In this document: positions 50,416 to 62,110 of the stretch, in pieces
Layout: each line of letters starts with the position of its first letter
How positions within the stretch are numbered: position 1 is the first letter of the stretch
DNA from: Schistosoma mansoni
Lineage: Eukaryota > Platyhelminthes > Trematoda > Strigeidida > Schistosomatidae
Length of the DNA: 64,000 bases
Assembly: GCF_000237925.1 (NCBI RefSeq)
Contig: NC_031495.1
Span: 13,403,749 to 13,467,748, forward strand
Direction of reading: 5' to 3'
Translations under genes and position numbers: made by a program
The notes under the pieces: model-generated
What the model saw: only the letters and a program-made list of their open reading frames with translations
What the model was told of the DNA's origin: nothing
Database searches by the model: none

Positions 50416-51184
50416 AATGTAACCTATGAATAAATACTCTGTTAACCTCAAGTTTATTTGTATGATTTTACAGAAATTTTGTCCAATTTGAAAATAAATG
50501 CTGATCACAAGAGGACATCACACATTGTACCAATAGTTCTACTTCAATACCACTCATAACTAATCGATTATCATTTTGAACAATACGAAATGAAGATACC
50601 TGAAATCATACTTTGTACATGATATCATCATACTTTTACTGAATCATCGAATCCAATCAGTCATATGTTTCCAAATTCAGTCGATTAAAATTTTTTTTTC
50701 TAGGGTCTTTATTCCACGTTGTCAGTGTACAATATGGAGTTAACTTTCCGTTCTTCACTATTTCTCTATTAATATCAGTTTATAACATATGATTGCATAT
50801 CAGACAGATTTTAGTCGATTTCTTACATTTTAAAAGTAGGGAATGATCATAAATCCTAGTAAGCTCTTGATAAAGTATAAGTTAGTTATCATAACATTTT
50901 AAATGTCGCTCAAAACTGAAGGATAACTATTTCTTAATCTGATTGGCTCATCACCATAGTGTACTTGTGATAAAACATCTGATTATCAATAATTATTTAA
51001 GATTTCAATATGATATGCTCGTTGTAAAATTTTACTCCTATAGTATCAAAAATTTATACTGATGATAAGAATTAGGAGTGAATATTCCATTAAACGGTGA
51101 TCCTTAACAGTTCTTTCATAATCAGTTATTTTAGTGAGCTGTAGATAGTCGAGAAGAAATCTTGCTCGTCATAAGTTTTGTAGA

Positions 51185-51302
51185 TGTTGACACCCACCAG
51201 TAAAGCTAACCTGGATTCTCGATGGAACTTATGAACCCAGTGGGGTTCGAACTTTTGTCACCTAGCTCCGAAGTTTGGGACGTTACCACCGAGCTATTCG
51301 GA
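51185..51302 (-). repeat. tRNA-like SINE-type repeat, family C, copy C5
   Basis: The minus strand reads 'tagctcggtggtaacgtccc' (A box) and 'gttcgaaccccactgggttc' (B box). It is well preserved and lies about 430 bp before the exon 4 acceptor. Confidence 0.6.
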
Positions 51303-51735
51303 TAGTGGATGAATTTCTGTAGTGATTGACTGATCACTGAATAGTGATTAGTGTAATGATTGTTTAGTCTTTTAATGCTGATCGGATTGATTATGTCTCA
51401 ACCCATGAAGCTAGGTCATGAGACTAGAATTCGATAAGAAATAACAGTTCCCTCAAGATTTCGGGTACGATTTTCTGAAAAGTGTAAACTAGGACGAGAC
51501 TCATGTTGAGGTGAGTTTCCGCCCTAACTTCCTCCAACCACTTAAAATCTCAACAAAGTTATTTAGACTAGTAGTCGATAAAGTTCTATCACCGCTACAG
51601 TACTGAATAAGAATGAGACTGACCACTACTCAGTGATCAACCAATTGTTAAAACTGATCGTATTTCACATAATTTACATTATGAACTAATAGTTCATCAT
51701 TCTTTTATCACTGTTTCTACTTTCTCTTCAATCAG

Positions 51736-52571
51736 ATTCAAATCGCATGGATAATCTACTTGGTCCATCTGACGATCAGTTGGAAAATCAATATCCTGAT
51801 ATACAAAAACTTATTTTCAATGAAATATCCTCATCACAGACACTGTTACCATCTACACTAACATCTAATACAGCTAACAATCTACTCTGGGAATACTTTT
51901 TGAATCGTCTACAACATCCAAACAATCCTTTATTATCTAAATCACCATCTCTTGGAACCTCGGCAACGACAACAAATTCATTACAAGATGGTACTAATAA
52001 TTCTAACAACTCATGCTCAAATGATTTAATTAATCCACCTGATTTATTGAATTTGTCTAATTATCAATATTCTAATATGAACATAGACTTTCGCAAGTTT
52101 TTACAGTATGCTAGTTTGAAAGGGAAAGAAACAAATTTAAATTTCAACTTTAACAATTCTTCTACCAATAATACTATTGCTACTACTACTACTTCAAATA
52201 ATTCTCCTAGTAATCTACATCTTACTACTACTACTGCTATAACATCATCTGCGACAAATGGTCTGATGTCGGATTCATTAGATAAAATTAAAGACGATTT
52301 ACTGTTGAACAGTACAAATCTACCTAATCCTATCGATCAAATAACCAAATTGTCACAATCCGATTTTATCCATAACTTTATCAAAAAATTTCAGTCATAT
52401 GGAAGTGATTCAAATGGTGTAAATAATGATAGTGATAGCAGTAATAATAATAACAGTGATAATAACAATAATAATAGTTTTACACAACAAATGATGCAAT
52501 ATTATGCTCTATGTGCATTTGTTCAAACTACTACACTTTTGTCCAACTCATCATCTTCCACATCGACATGA
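51736..52571 (+). CDS. PRD-like homeobox gene, terminal coding exon 4
   Basis: The acceptor TTCAATCAG ends at 51735. The first two bases complete codon 933 and the frame runs to TGA 52569-52571, giving residues 934-1210. It opens SNRMDNLLGPSDDQLENQYPD. It has several hydrophobic or aromatic islands (NLLWEYFLNRLQHP, MNIDFRKFLQYASLKGKE, DFIHNFIKKFQSYG, MMQYYALCAFVQTTTLL) between Asn/Ser/Thr tracts. None matches a known C-terminal motif that I recognise, although such islands often bind cofactors. The internal ATG at 51747 is not the start, since the frame continues into the acceptor in the right phase. Confidence 0.88.
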
Positions 52572-53757
52572 ATACTTCAAATAAAAAAATATCACATTGG
52601 GCAATAATACAAAATTGTGCATATACAAGTAGATTGACGGACAGACAGATAGATAAACTAACATTTATTATCCCTGTGAATACTCTTCATATTGTGCATA
52701 TTATGTATAAGAAAAGTAAAGCCACATTCCTAAACAAAAATCCATAGATGAATTACCTCATTGATACTACTAGTAAGTACTACTATTACTACTAATACAG
52801 TGATATACATTTTCATCGTAACAATATATATATGGATAGTTAATTAGAAATTTACAACGGAAAATCACTGTACACCATTTCATACATATTTCAACCAATC
52901 TACACACTTTTCTTCTAACATTACTATCACTAATAATACTACTATCTACAATAATAGTAATAACCGTTAATTTCTATTCTCATTTGTTTATTTTTTTGTA
53001 TATTACTTTTCTTTTAACCTGTTTGTTATCTCGCGTTCCTTCTCACCGTCAATCTCAATTATTTTACTTCACTATATGTTGGGTTTTTTTCTTCGGTGTA
53101 GAGAATCAGCACTTTTGATGATGAATGGATATCTTTTGGTGTATGCACAGTTAATATATGTTTATATGTATACTTGAAACTGTTCATCAGTCTTGAACAA
53201 GAGCCGTCTGTTTTTTCCAATAAACTTTCAATGATCGAATCACATTCATAAATATTACGCGCACATAATCATAGAACTCGAACTATACAAATATACACAT
53301 TAATTACAATTATAAAAAGAACTCTTATAGAGTACATACATACGTGAATGCAATACAGTACAGTTTGATAATGCATATTATAATTAAAGTACATAGATCT
53401 GTGTATATGTTTGCCTATCTATCTATCTATATATCCATGTATCTGTTTTTATGTATATATAGGCAAACGCCTTGAAGATGTAATGCGGTATTGTATTGTA
53501 TTTACAAAAGAAATATCCCATTTTTGTCAAATATCTGTCATATCGTCACATTATCCACTACATATATACATTCTAATTAACCTCTGCCTACCTCTATTGT
53601 TTCTTACTTCATTCTACTTCTGATTTTACTTGTTTAATTTTTGTGTATTGATGGTGATAATGATGATGTATTCGTTTCGTTTTATTGTTTTCTGGGGGGG
53701 GATGATTCTTTGTTTTCTTTTTTCTATATATATATAAATAAAGACGTATTTAATTAT
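52572..53757 (+). other. 3' UTR of the homeobox gene
   Basis: AT-rich, without retroposons, with microsatellite patches. AATAAA occurs at 52580-52585, 53219-53224 and 53737-53742. The last is followed by a T/G-rich stretch ('cttgtctcagtgttttcc' from 53761), making it the best distal cleavage site. Confidence 0.55.
53737..53742 (+). promoter_or_regulatory. candidate distal poly(A) signal AATAAA
   Basis: The hexamer is followed within 25 bp by GT/T-rich sequence. Proximal alternatives are at 52580 and 53219. Confidence 0.5.
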
Positions 53758-54590
53758 TTACTTGTCTCAGTGTTTTCCTGTTCCAAATACTAGTTTTCAC
53801 AAATTTATGGTATTCAAGTTAAATTCAGTAGACATTGAGTACACATTGAGTACAGAAAAAAAAACGGGAGATTGTGAACTACTGTAGTTTTCATAAGCAT
53901 TTATTCAACTTTATTGTAAAAGCTTAATCAGATCGATTTTAGAAGTTCTATATAGTCAACAGATTTTCAACGTCTGAACCAGTTATCTACAGAGCAGTAA
54001 ATTGTTTCAATTGCAAATGATTGATCCTTGAATAGTGACCAATGTCATGTTTATCTGATCCTTTAGTGTTGATCGAATTCTATCGATTAATTTTCCTATT
54101 TGGTCATTAGTCTAAGTGGTTCAATATCGCATGTACTATTTTGAGTTGTTAGGTAGTTGGCAGTAGCTGACAAAAAACCTTGACACTCGTCAACAAACAG
54201 TACCTTTAGTCTTCAAGAAACTGATGTTCCATGTGAACAAGAATATCTATTGGTATTTTCGTTATATAAAAGGATTAAAAGGGCGAAATTAAGTCAATGT
54301 GAAAATCGATCAGCATGATACTGCAAATGCGTTTTCTCATAGTAACTCATCCATCAACTGATGTTAAAACCGGTTCAAATCATACGAATCTGAATAATAA
54401 TCTGATTGTGAATAAATATCATATAAAAACTACACTATTCAAATATTAATTTCGTTCATTTCCGGGGTCAAATAAATCCATATCACTAGTCTCTGTGTTC
54501 TTACTACAAGTCGTCGAATTCGGGGTTTTAGTATTAAGCAGAAGTTTGTTAAATATACATTAGACACAATAGTTAACACATAACAGTTGC
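53758..54590. other. downstream flank, no gene recognised
   Basis: Unique-looking AT-rich sequence. I see no exon or intact repeat. Confidence 0.4.
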
Positions 54591-54592
54591 AT

Positions 54593-54775
54593 TTTATAGT
54601 TGAAAGCATGACTTAATTGAAGCTAGACCACCATCAAAAACCTGGAAGCACTGGACGACCGTTTCGTCTTATTGTGGGACTCCTCAGCAGCGCGCATCCA
54701 CGACCTTGCCTCACGAGATTCGAACCCAAGACCTACCAGTCTCGCGCTAGAGCACTTAACTGATGCATTTTAGTC
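54593..54775 (-). repeat. family B retroposon, copy B12, full length
   Basis: Minus orientation, with tRNA-like head end near 54770, B box complement 'cgagattcgaacccaag', ribozyme module and tail finishing at 'atagttgaaagcatg' (54606-54610 side). The order and length equal those of copies B4, B7 and B13. Confidence 0.85.
54648..54693 (-). ncRNA. hammerhead ribozyme motif with intact core (family B)
   Basis: On the minus strand CUGAGGA (complement of 54687-54681), GAAA (54665-54662) and U-C cleavage site (54655-54654) are all present. Helix I has six pairs (one U-G) between 54693-54688 and 54653-54648. Helix II has three pairs before a C/A mismatch. Helix III is minimal. Confidence 0.7.
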
Positions 54776-55774
54776 AAATTCCTAAAAATGAAATATTAAC
54801 TGACCCAAACCGATCGAGATATATCATGGTAGAAAATGTCATTAAAGTGTACTTTCAAGAAATATGATACTTTTGACAAAATGCTTCAAAACATGAAATT
54901 ATATGAATGTTTAGTTGAAGTTTTCATTTAAACTGGCTATAATTTGTAATATTTATAGAAGATATTCACTTTCATTATTTTAGTCAATGTTCGTTATATC
55001 TATACAAATAGAAATAACCCTATTCTTCAACAATTTTAGAAGAATTTATTCTTTAATCGATTAACTGTATAAAATCAAGTTCAGGTAAAATGAATTTTGA
55101 AAATTTTTTTCAAACCTGACTCAAACTTATCAAATGCTTAACAATTTTCTTATAATGTTCAGTATTTAAACTGAGTTAAGACATAAGTAGAAATCGGTTG
55201 AGATTTCTGAATAACATTAAACTGATGGCCGTTTCTGTATTTTTTTTTTAATCAATGGATGGTAGGGGATCATAAGGGCCGTCAAATTAATGTCAACCGA
55301 GATTTCTAAACACATACCAGTTGAAAACTATACCACATAGAAATTCTCCTTCACTTTTCATGGTAAATGATAATGTGGTCATTGTAAGTAGATAAAACAA
55401 ACAGACCATGTAAGTTTAATCACATATGCTATTGAAGAAAAAAACCTATTTGTTATATCATGAAACGAATGTGTGAACTATGTAAGGTAGTGACTAGTGT
55501 AACGAATCTTAACAAGAGTTGAATACATATCATTTAAGATTTTTGTGGTATGAATATAGTTCGAATTTCATTAGGAACATCAATTCCTTCAAAATACGAA
55601 ACCAAGATCATTATAGCGCCTCCTGCTAATGACTTCTGACTAGTGACCATATTGAAACTTGGTAAATAATATTCAACTAATACTAAGAACTAGAAAAACA
55701 TGTTACTGGTTATGACCCATGAAATTTTATTTATATTTCAGATAATTATTCTATTGGATTGGTTGAAGTTAGAC
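54776..55774. other. no gene recognised between two family B copies
   Basis: AT-rich sequence, with no coding or RNA feature that I can support. Confidence 0.4.
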
Positions 55775-55978
55775 ATTAACACCGTTGGATGCCGGCTCAG
55801 TGGTCTATTGGTTAAGTGCTCGCGCGCGAGACTGATAGGTCCTGGGTTCGAATCTCGTGAGGCGGGATCGTGGATGCGTACTGCTCAAGAGTCCCACAAT
55901 AGGATGGGACGGCCGTCCAGTGCTCCCAGATTTTCCACTGTGGTCTAGCTTCAATTGACTCATGATCTCAACTATATT
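55775..55978 (+). repeat. family B retroposon, copy B13, full length with dead ribozyme
   Basis: Head 'gccggctcagtggtctattg', B box GGTTCGAATCT, and a tail to 'gatctcaactat'. The core is CTCAAGA (G5 lost) and GAAAC reads GGGAC, so cleavage should be abolished. Family features are otherwise excellent. Confidence 0.88.
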
Positions 55979-56346
55979 AAATTTGTATTTATCAAAAATA
56001 GAGAGCAGATAAGATTTAATTTCATGTTATATATTCATAACTAATCAGTTAGTTGATCAATAGATCCTTATGTTTTTAAAATCTGCTTGTATTTGGAATC
56101 TGGATTTTGTAAGGAAAATTATTCTAGTTCAACTATACCTGAAATTTTTATTCACTTTGTCAAATCAACTATATCATCATAATAGCAACTATCGTTCTTT
56201 TTTTGATGAATTTAATCAGCAATATGTATTTTATTGAAGATCTAGACATACCTTGCCGATAAATGATAAAGATTGACAAGTTTATTTTCCAGTTCTTTCG
56301 AACTCCTAGTTAAAATATATTCCATAATCCACTGTATTATACATTA

Positions 56347-56457
56347 TCTATGTATCTATCTATCTATTTATCTATCTATCTACCTATCTATCTATCTACC
56401 TATCTATCTATCTATATTTGTCTATCTGTCTATCCAATTGTCTCTCTATTTATCTAT
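56347..56457 (+). repeat. (TCTA)n microsatellite
   Basis: About 110 bp of imperfect TCTA/TCTG/CCTA units. It generates a spurious LSIY-repeat open frame. Confidence 0.95.
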
Positions 56458-56816
56458 TATCAACTGATCTGATGAACAGGTTAAATAGACTGTTACAATT
56501 TGGTATTTAACTTGATTAATTAATTAACAATCTATTGAACTGAGAAGTTACATGAACGAAGAAACAATCAAGAAGTAAGATATTAAAGATTGAATAAATT
56601 AAACAAGTAATCTCAACAACAAGTGGTGTTTTTAGTCATTTATCCATTCCTTAATTGTTTGTTCTTATCACATTATCTATGCATTTTTATGACAATATTG
56701 TTGATAATACGCGGTAATTATATATATATGTTCGGAACTTTTCAGAAAATCATTACAGTTAATAATAATAATAATAAATTCACTTAGTATTGTTTGTTTG
56801 AATCTTTCCATTGATG

Positions 56817-57090
56817 TTTAGGACTGCAACTGGTCAGTCTCTTATTGGCCATATGTGCATACTGTGCGTATTGCCTCGGTATAGCCTCAGTTCAAAAGCA
56901 TTGTAAGCAAAGATGGATAGTGGCTAGCAGTGGAATCCAGTTTGACGCACGTTTCGTCCTATTTGGGACTCGTTAGCTGGATGTACCTGCATCTCAGAAT
57001 TGATGTTCACTCTGAGACTCGAACCCAATACCTTTCGCTTCAAACGTCATCGCGTTATCCACTTGGTCACTGAGTCCTGATAGCCACTTG
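56817..57090 (-). repeat. Sm-alpha-like retroposon, copy III, full length
   Basis: Minus orientation: head with complement of 'ccacttggtcactgagtcc', B box GGTTCGAGTCT, ribozyme module and the complete 3' tail shared with copy I. The ribozyme is broken: G5 is A (position 56974) and three extra bases separate GUC from helix I. Confidence 0.9.
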
Positions 57091-57800
57091 CTTGTGCAAT
57101 AATAACAATAATAGTTTATTATTATTACATCGATCATTGTCTTAAGAAAAGAAGAATTGAAATAAATCATCAATTATAACTTATAATTGGATAATGAAAT
57201 CCATTATCGATCAGAAGTCAATGAGTAATAAGCTCAAAATTATTTTGTGTTATCTATTTATTTATCTTTTTTCACCATTTTACTTTTCTTCTCTTGCCCT
57301 CTTTTTGGCATTTTCTCAAAATCGAGAGAGAGAGAGCGAGAGAGCGATAAACACCGATTGAAAAAGAAAATAACTAACAAATTATATTTTTGTAAAACAA
57401 AAAGTGCGGGTAAAATGACAATTCTTTGTTTCCAAATTTTTTTTTCTTTTCTGTTTACTTTTTTGCTTGAACTTGTTTATTCATATTTATTTTTGACTTA
57501 TACATAATCGATAAAAAAAATTAGTGAACAACAATAACAACAAAGAACAGAAGGGATATCACAGTATTAATATATTTCTATTAATTCATGGAATTCAAAT
57601 GAATAATCTATGTGTGTTTATCAGAGAAAGAAAGAAAGAGGATATCAGTGAGTGAAATAATAAACTAGTAAATCAAATGCAAATTTTCCATATGATTCAT
57701 TTGATAAAAGTCAATTTTATTCAAACGGATTGTGAATTCTAGTCTTTGTTTTTATAATGAGGGTTTGTTTTTCCCTCTTGTTAGTGGGGTTATTGAAGAG

Positions 57801-57802
<2 letters not shown>

Positions 57803-57841
<39 letters not shown>

Positions 57842-57880
57842 TGTGTTTCGTCCCATTTGAGACTCGTTATATAAATCTAT
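57803..57880. repeat. (TA)n tract joined to an Sm-alpha hammerhead fragment
   Basis: (TA)n at 57803-57838 is followed by 'gtttcgtcccatttgagact' and 'cgtt', the complement of the Sm-alpha GAAAC-helix II-core segment. No head or tail accompanies it. Confidence 0.7.
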
Positions 57881-57984
57881 CTACCAACCCTGACTGATCA
57901 ATTCATCCATAAATATTGTGAATAGGTGAGTTGAAACAACTTACTTCAAAAATGTTGCATACGGAATTCCAAAAGGAACAGATA

Positions 57985-58310
57985 CTTCTCTTAAATGACT
58001 TATCCTGAGGCCCCGAGCTAAAGGTCTAATCCATAAAGTAGCGGTGAGTGGTGACCAAAATACGTTAGTATACCATCCTATCCTTCAGGATCTTGTGATA
58101 CATGTATGAGATCAGTTTGAAATTAGGGTATTCCAAATCTCTCTCTATCTGTAAATATTATTTAAACACCAGGTACCTGCTCTTTGTTCTTTAGCTTTCA
58201 TAAAAGATCTCCAGGTGAAGACGAATAGAAGGACTCTTCTGGTAGGGACTAAAGAACTCTTGACCTGCAGGAAAGTAGATTCTTTCTACTACTGATTATG
58301 GTAGGTCATT
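57985..58310 (-). repeat. strongly diverged copy of the GC-rich retroposon at 36.6-37.2 kb
   Basis: 'gctaaaggtctaatccataa', 'atgtatgagatcagtttgaa' and 'agggtattccaaatctc' align in order with 36800-36955. The ends are not recognisable. Confidence 0.45.
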
Positions 58311-59190
58311 TGGAGGCTTGCAACAAAACAAATTGTTTCGATCCACGAAGTCTAATCTACTCAGGGTTGCTTAGCGAAATAATGGCTTTTCAACTAGGCT
58401 CATGTAATGTGCGGTTGACTGTTAATGAACATTTTATTTCATATGGTTGAACATCATCAGGGATGATATAATTGCATTTGTTATTTTTGTTTTTTTTTTC
58501 TATATACTTTACTGATTTATTTCACTCGTTTACTTATCCATTCCTCACTGTTTAGAAATTATTATTTAGATTGTCTTCGTTATTCGTCTTATTAGTTTCC
58601 TCATTCTCAATGAATGTCCCTATACATCATCAGACAGCTTTGAATAATGTACACTCGTGTTCAAACCCACGTTGCGAATGATAGATAAATTCATACTGAT
58701 TTGACGGTTCGTAGTACTTGTGTTCTTGTAAGATAGAAGATAATTTTCCCGTTCTTTTTCCCGAAACGGTGGGTACTGGGTCCGAGTATTACTATAATCC
58801 CTGAGACATCTATAATTGCAATCATTTGATGAGTTTCAAGATAAAAGAATCACGTGTTTTTCTTGCAACCGCCGACTACTAATCTGAACATATAATAAAC
58901 ATTGAAATACATGAGAAATTAACAACAGTTACATGACAGTTCCATAGCGATCTTCCTGATCTTCAGCTTAGTCTTTACTTACTAATTTCCAAGTTGTGAA
59001 TATTTGAACTATTTTAAAGTGACAATTTTTATTTCTAAGCGTACTGCTCCATCATTCTCATTAGAATATCAAGTCAGTCAACATAATATCTCATAACTAT
59101 ATAAACTCGAGATCAACAGTCTTTAGAAAGATAAAATAATAATCTAAGTTCGACAACTATTAGAAACCAAAAAATTTACTGATTATCTAT
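58311..59190. other. no gene recognised
   Basis: AT-rich sequence with one tRNA-like scrap ('gtgggtactgggtccgagta' at about 58767) that may be a further Sm-alpha remnant. Confidence 0.35.
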
Positions 59191-59195
59191 TTCTT

Positions 59196-59315
59196 CCCAG
59201 TATGAGACTCCTCAGAAGTGCACACTCACGACCTTGCACTGGTTTTCTGATCTGACAACTTCAGTTCTGCGCGTGATAGCTTTAATTTTAGACCACTGAG
59301 CCAAAACCCAATAGT
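59196..59315 (-). repeat. degenerate family B retroposon
   Basis: The complement of 'gactcctcagaagtgcacac' and head 'agaccactgagccaaaac' are present. The B box and GAAAC are altered. Confidence 0.55.
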
Positions 59316-60344
59316 GTGTACGAGTCTAACTAAAATCGATTTGTGATACCGAGGAGTACAATGCTTCCATGTTTTCAATGATTATATAACTTTTATTGGT
59401 TCTTAGTCTCAATAAAACCCGACAATGTCCAAATTCTTATTACTGATAAAATAACAATGTTTGTCAACTACTTACTTATCTTTAAATAGTGTCTTATAGG
59501 TAAGTATTTATACAAACAGTAAACATTCTTTGAAAGCTGGTTTAAGGTAAACACTTGAAATAGGGCTGAGGACTTTGCGGTCGTATAAAAAACGGTTGGA
59601 GATAGTCTATAGGGAAAATTGCTCGACCTAAATTTCGTCTTAATTGGTACGCGTCATCAAAGTATATCGGAAATTTTGGGAGAACTGATACTCTATATGG
59701 GATTTAAACTAGTATCAACCAGTTTGAAAGTCTGGGGCATCATGAAGTAAGTTGTTTGGGTCACGATTGACTCTTAGTAAGACCGAAATATTTACAAGTG
59801 GCTGATCACTTAATTGTAACCAATTTTAAATTTGTCTTGAATAGTAGCAATATCGCAACTTGATAGATAAAATTCTGACCACCACTATGAGATAAGGATC
59901 AATACGAGATTAGTTAGGACACAGTGATTAGTCAATGCAACCATACATTCTATATGTTATATCACCAAGATTTCTATTGTAAAAATGCAGTTATTTTATT
60001 TATTCCTTATCATAAGAGTAAATTTAAAAAAGGATGCTAGTCATATGATCAAAAAGCACTATTAAATACTCAATCAGAGGTTTTTATCAACTTCATGTGA
60101 AAGGATAATATTGAGGTACAGTTGGAAGATGCTTTATGAAGATCAATTTAATTTATATGTTTTATTCGTTATAAATTAATTAATAAGTCGATACAGTTTA
60201 CCTCTGCTTTCTAATTTCAAACAAGTATCTAGCTAAGATCAACCCGTAATGTAAACCATGAGGTACTTACATGTGTTAATCATAAATATTTCAGTGATAA
60301 TATGCCGCGTTTTATGGGACTACATATGTCAGCTTACTGGTGAA

Positions 60345-60665
60345 TTAATTCGGGATGTTCTAGTGGTAGTTTGTTATCGATAAAGTCCAGGCACGCTGGA
60401 AGCGAAACAGTCGTTATCGTTATTATCAAATGATTATCACGTTTTATCTCACAATGAATGAAGTCAAAACTGTACCATTGAGAGTCGACTTAGTAGTTCA
60501 AATTATTTAACATTCACAGAGAGATATGAAAGTCCTAGTTTCATTCCCTAATAGGTTCATAGATGTATACTCTTGAGAATCTTCATACTAGAACGAACCA
60601 ACCATAGACTGCTTCCTAATTTTCAACGGTGCCTCAACTGATATCAATCTGTGATGAATATAATT
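60345..60665 (+). repeat. composite repeat with family B module
   Basis: 'gggatgttctagtggtagtt', 'actgtaccattgagagtcga', a worn tRNA-like head and the tail 'ttttcaacggtgcctcaact' follow the layout of 49985-50415. Confidence 0.5.
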
Positions 60666-60699
60666 AACAAAAACTGAAGAGTGTTAGGAATCTACTAAA

Positions 60700-60910
60700 T
60701 AGTTACTGCAGGTTATTGGCTTCTCTTCCTGAAAGGAAGCGGAAAAGAGGAAGGCTGAAGAACACACTACGTCGGGAAACGGAAACACATATGAAAGGAA
60801 TTGATAGTAACTGGAAAGAACGGGAGGGGATTGCCCAGGACAGAGTTGAATGGAGAGTGATGATGGGCGGCCTATGCTCCTTCGCGAGGGGTAACAGGTG
60901 TGAATAAGTA
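60700..60910 (+). mobile_element. LINE 3' coding fragment
   Basis: An open stretch encodes [16 protein letters not shown] and, after a gap, [20 protein letters not shown], the basic C-terminal end of an RTE-type ORF2 protein like that of the fragment at 13.8-14.5 kb. Only this end is present. Confidence 0.7.
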
Positions 60911-61940
60911 AGTACGTTTTACCTTAATAATTTTAGAAGTATGATTAGCTAGCCGTAGAAACATCATTATCAGAGAGACTAAGCGAACATATACACAAAC
61001 AAGCAAATAAATGAAAATTGAATAACCTCAAAGCATTTTGCTTGGTATATTAAAATAGATTTAGCTATAGTTTTCGTCATAAACTGATGTGAACTAGAGA
61101 AACATTAAAAACCTAGTATTCTGTTGAGCCCACAATCGTACAGAGGAGTCAACCAACTAATTTTTGATACGTTTTTTACTTTAACATTTAGATATCTAAT
61201 CGTGTACGAGTCCCTAGAAAATTCGTACACTTGAAACGTGAACATAAAAATAATGAAGTATGAAAGACAACTTGCCCTCTAATTTTGATGCATGTATAGA
61301 AAACAGCTATATTTATAGATTTATCTGGGATGCTCAGCTCTAGAACCTCCTTAAAACATGCTAAATCTTTTGTTGTCTAGAATCCTATTGAAAGTTTGTC
61401 AAGAATTTCGATAGGATAAATTACTGTAAGTATTTTTCCAGCTTCTTGTGTCTTTATTGAGGGATTACCAAAGACTTTTAGCAATTCCGGTTTTCTCAAG
61501 GAAAATTATCCTTTTAAGCCATTTGAGGTAATAAATCAGTAGTCTACATTCATAACTCGAGTGAACTTAGAGATAGAATATGATGAACATCTAACATGAC
61601 AAGTGATAGCCTATATGGCTGAAGTCTTGCATTTACAAATGTTCTCTTGAATACCAAGAAATTTTTTTTGAATTTCATGGTTTCGAAACATTAATTCAGT
61701 TATAACTGTAATTCTCTTCATGAACTCGCTCCATTTTGCTGCAAATACTGACGCTTTATTCAGCGAGATAATTGAATAAAAAAACGAAGGTTTGTTATTA
61801 AATACTTTAATGTACGCTTGTTACTAAATGGCGTAGTATGGCAGTCCGCTCAGAATGCATAGATATCAATAAAGGCTGATCAGCTGCAGTCATCAACATT
61901 TTTTCTGATCAATTACATGCATGTTACATAAGCTAATTGT
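60911..61940. other. no gene recognised
   Basis: AT-rich sequence without recognisable coding or repeat features. Confidence 0.35.
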
Positions 61941-61943
61941 TAA

Positions 61944-62110
61944 GTGGATTCAGTAGTTCAGTAGACAATGCGATCGCTATTTGAAGTGTAAGTTAATAGG
62001 TTCAAGTCCCGATGTGAGTGTCAACAATGAAGTTCAGACGGATCCAGATGACCAATCCCCAATAGAACGAACCATGCGTCCTATATTCTCCTTGTCACCA
62101 CTATTCAACT
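61944..62110 (+). repeat. degenerate Sm-alpha-like retroposon, copy VII
   Basis: 'ggattcagtagttcagtaga', 'aggttcaagtcccgatgtga' and 'cccaatagaacgaacc' give A box, B box and helix II/GAAA positions. The core reads GATGACCA. Confidence 0.6.

Larger units (their letters stand above)
44084..51735 (+). other. intron 3 of the homeobox gene (about 7.7 kb)
   Basis: GTAAGT donor and TTCAATCAG acceptor. It carries two family B structures right after the donor, a 200-N gap, a repeat-poor island at about 47.8-49.9 kb, tRNA-like repeats at 46.7, 47.1 and 51.2 kb and a composite repeat at 49.98-50.42 kb. No other exon is supportable in the remaining stretches. Confidence 0.8.

Noticed and set aside
55788-55860. 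tRNA gene
   Set aside because: A and B boxes are tRNA-like, but no acceptor stem or full cloverleaf can be formed, and the same head recurs in dozens of repeats. The other tRNA-like heads fail in the same way.
55700-55948. 82-codon open frame
   Set aside because: Most of it is family B repeat copy B13 read through the tRNA-like head.
56273-56467. Open frame with LSIY repeats
   Set aside because: It is a translation of the TCTA microsatellite.
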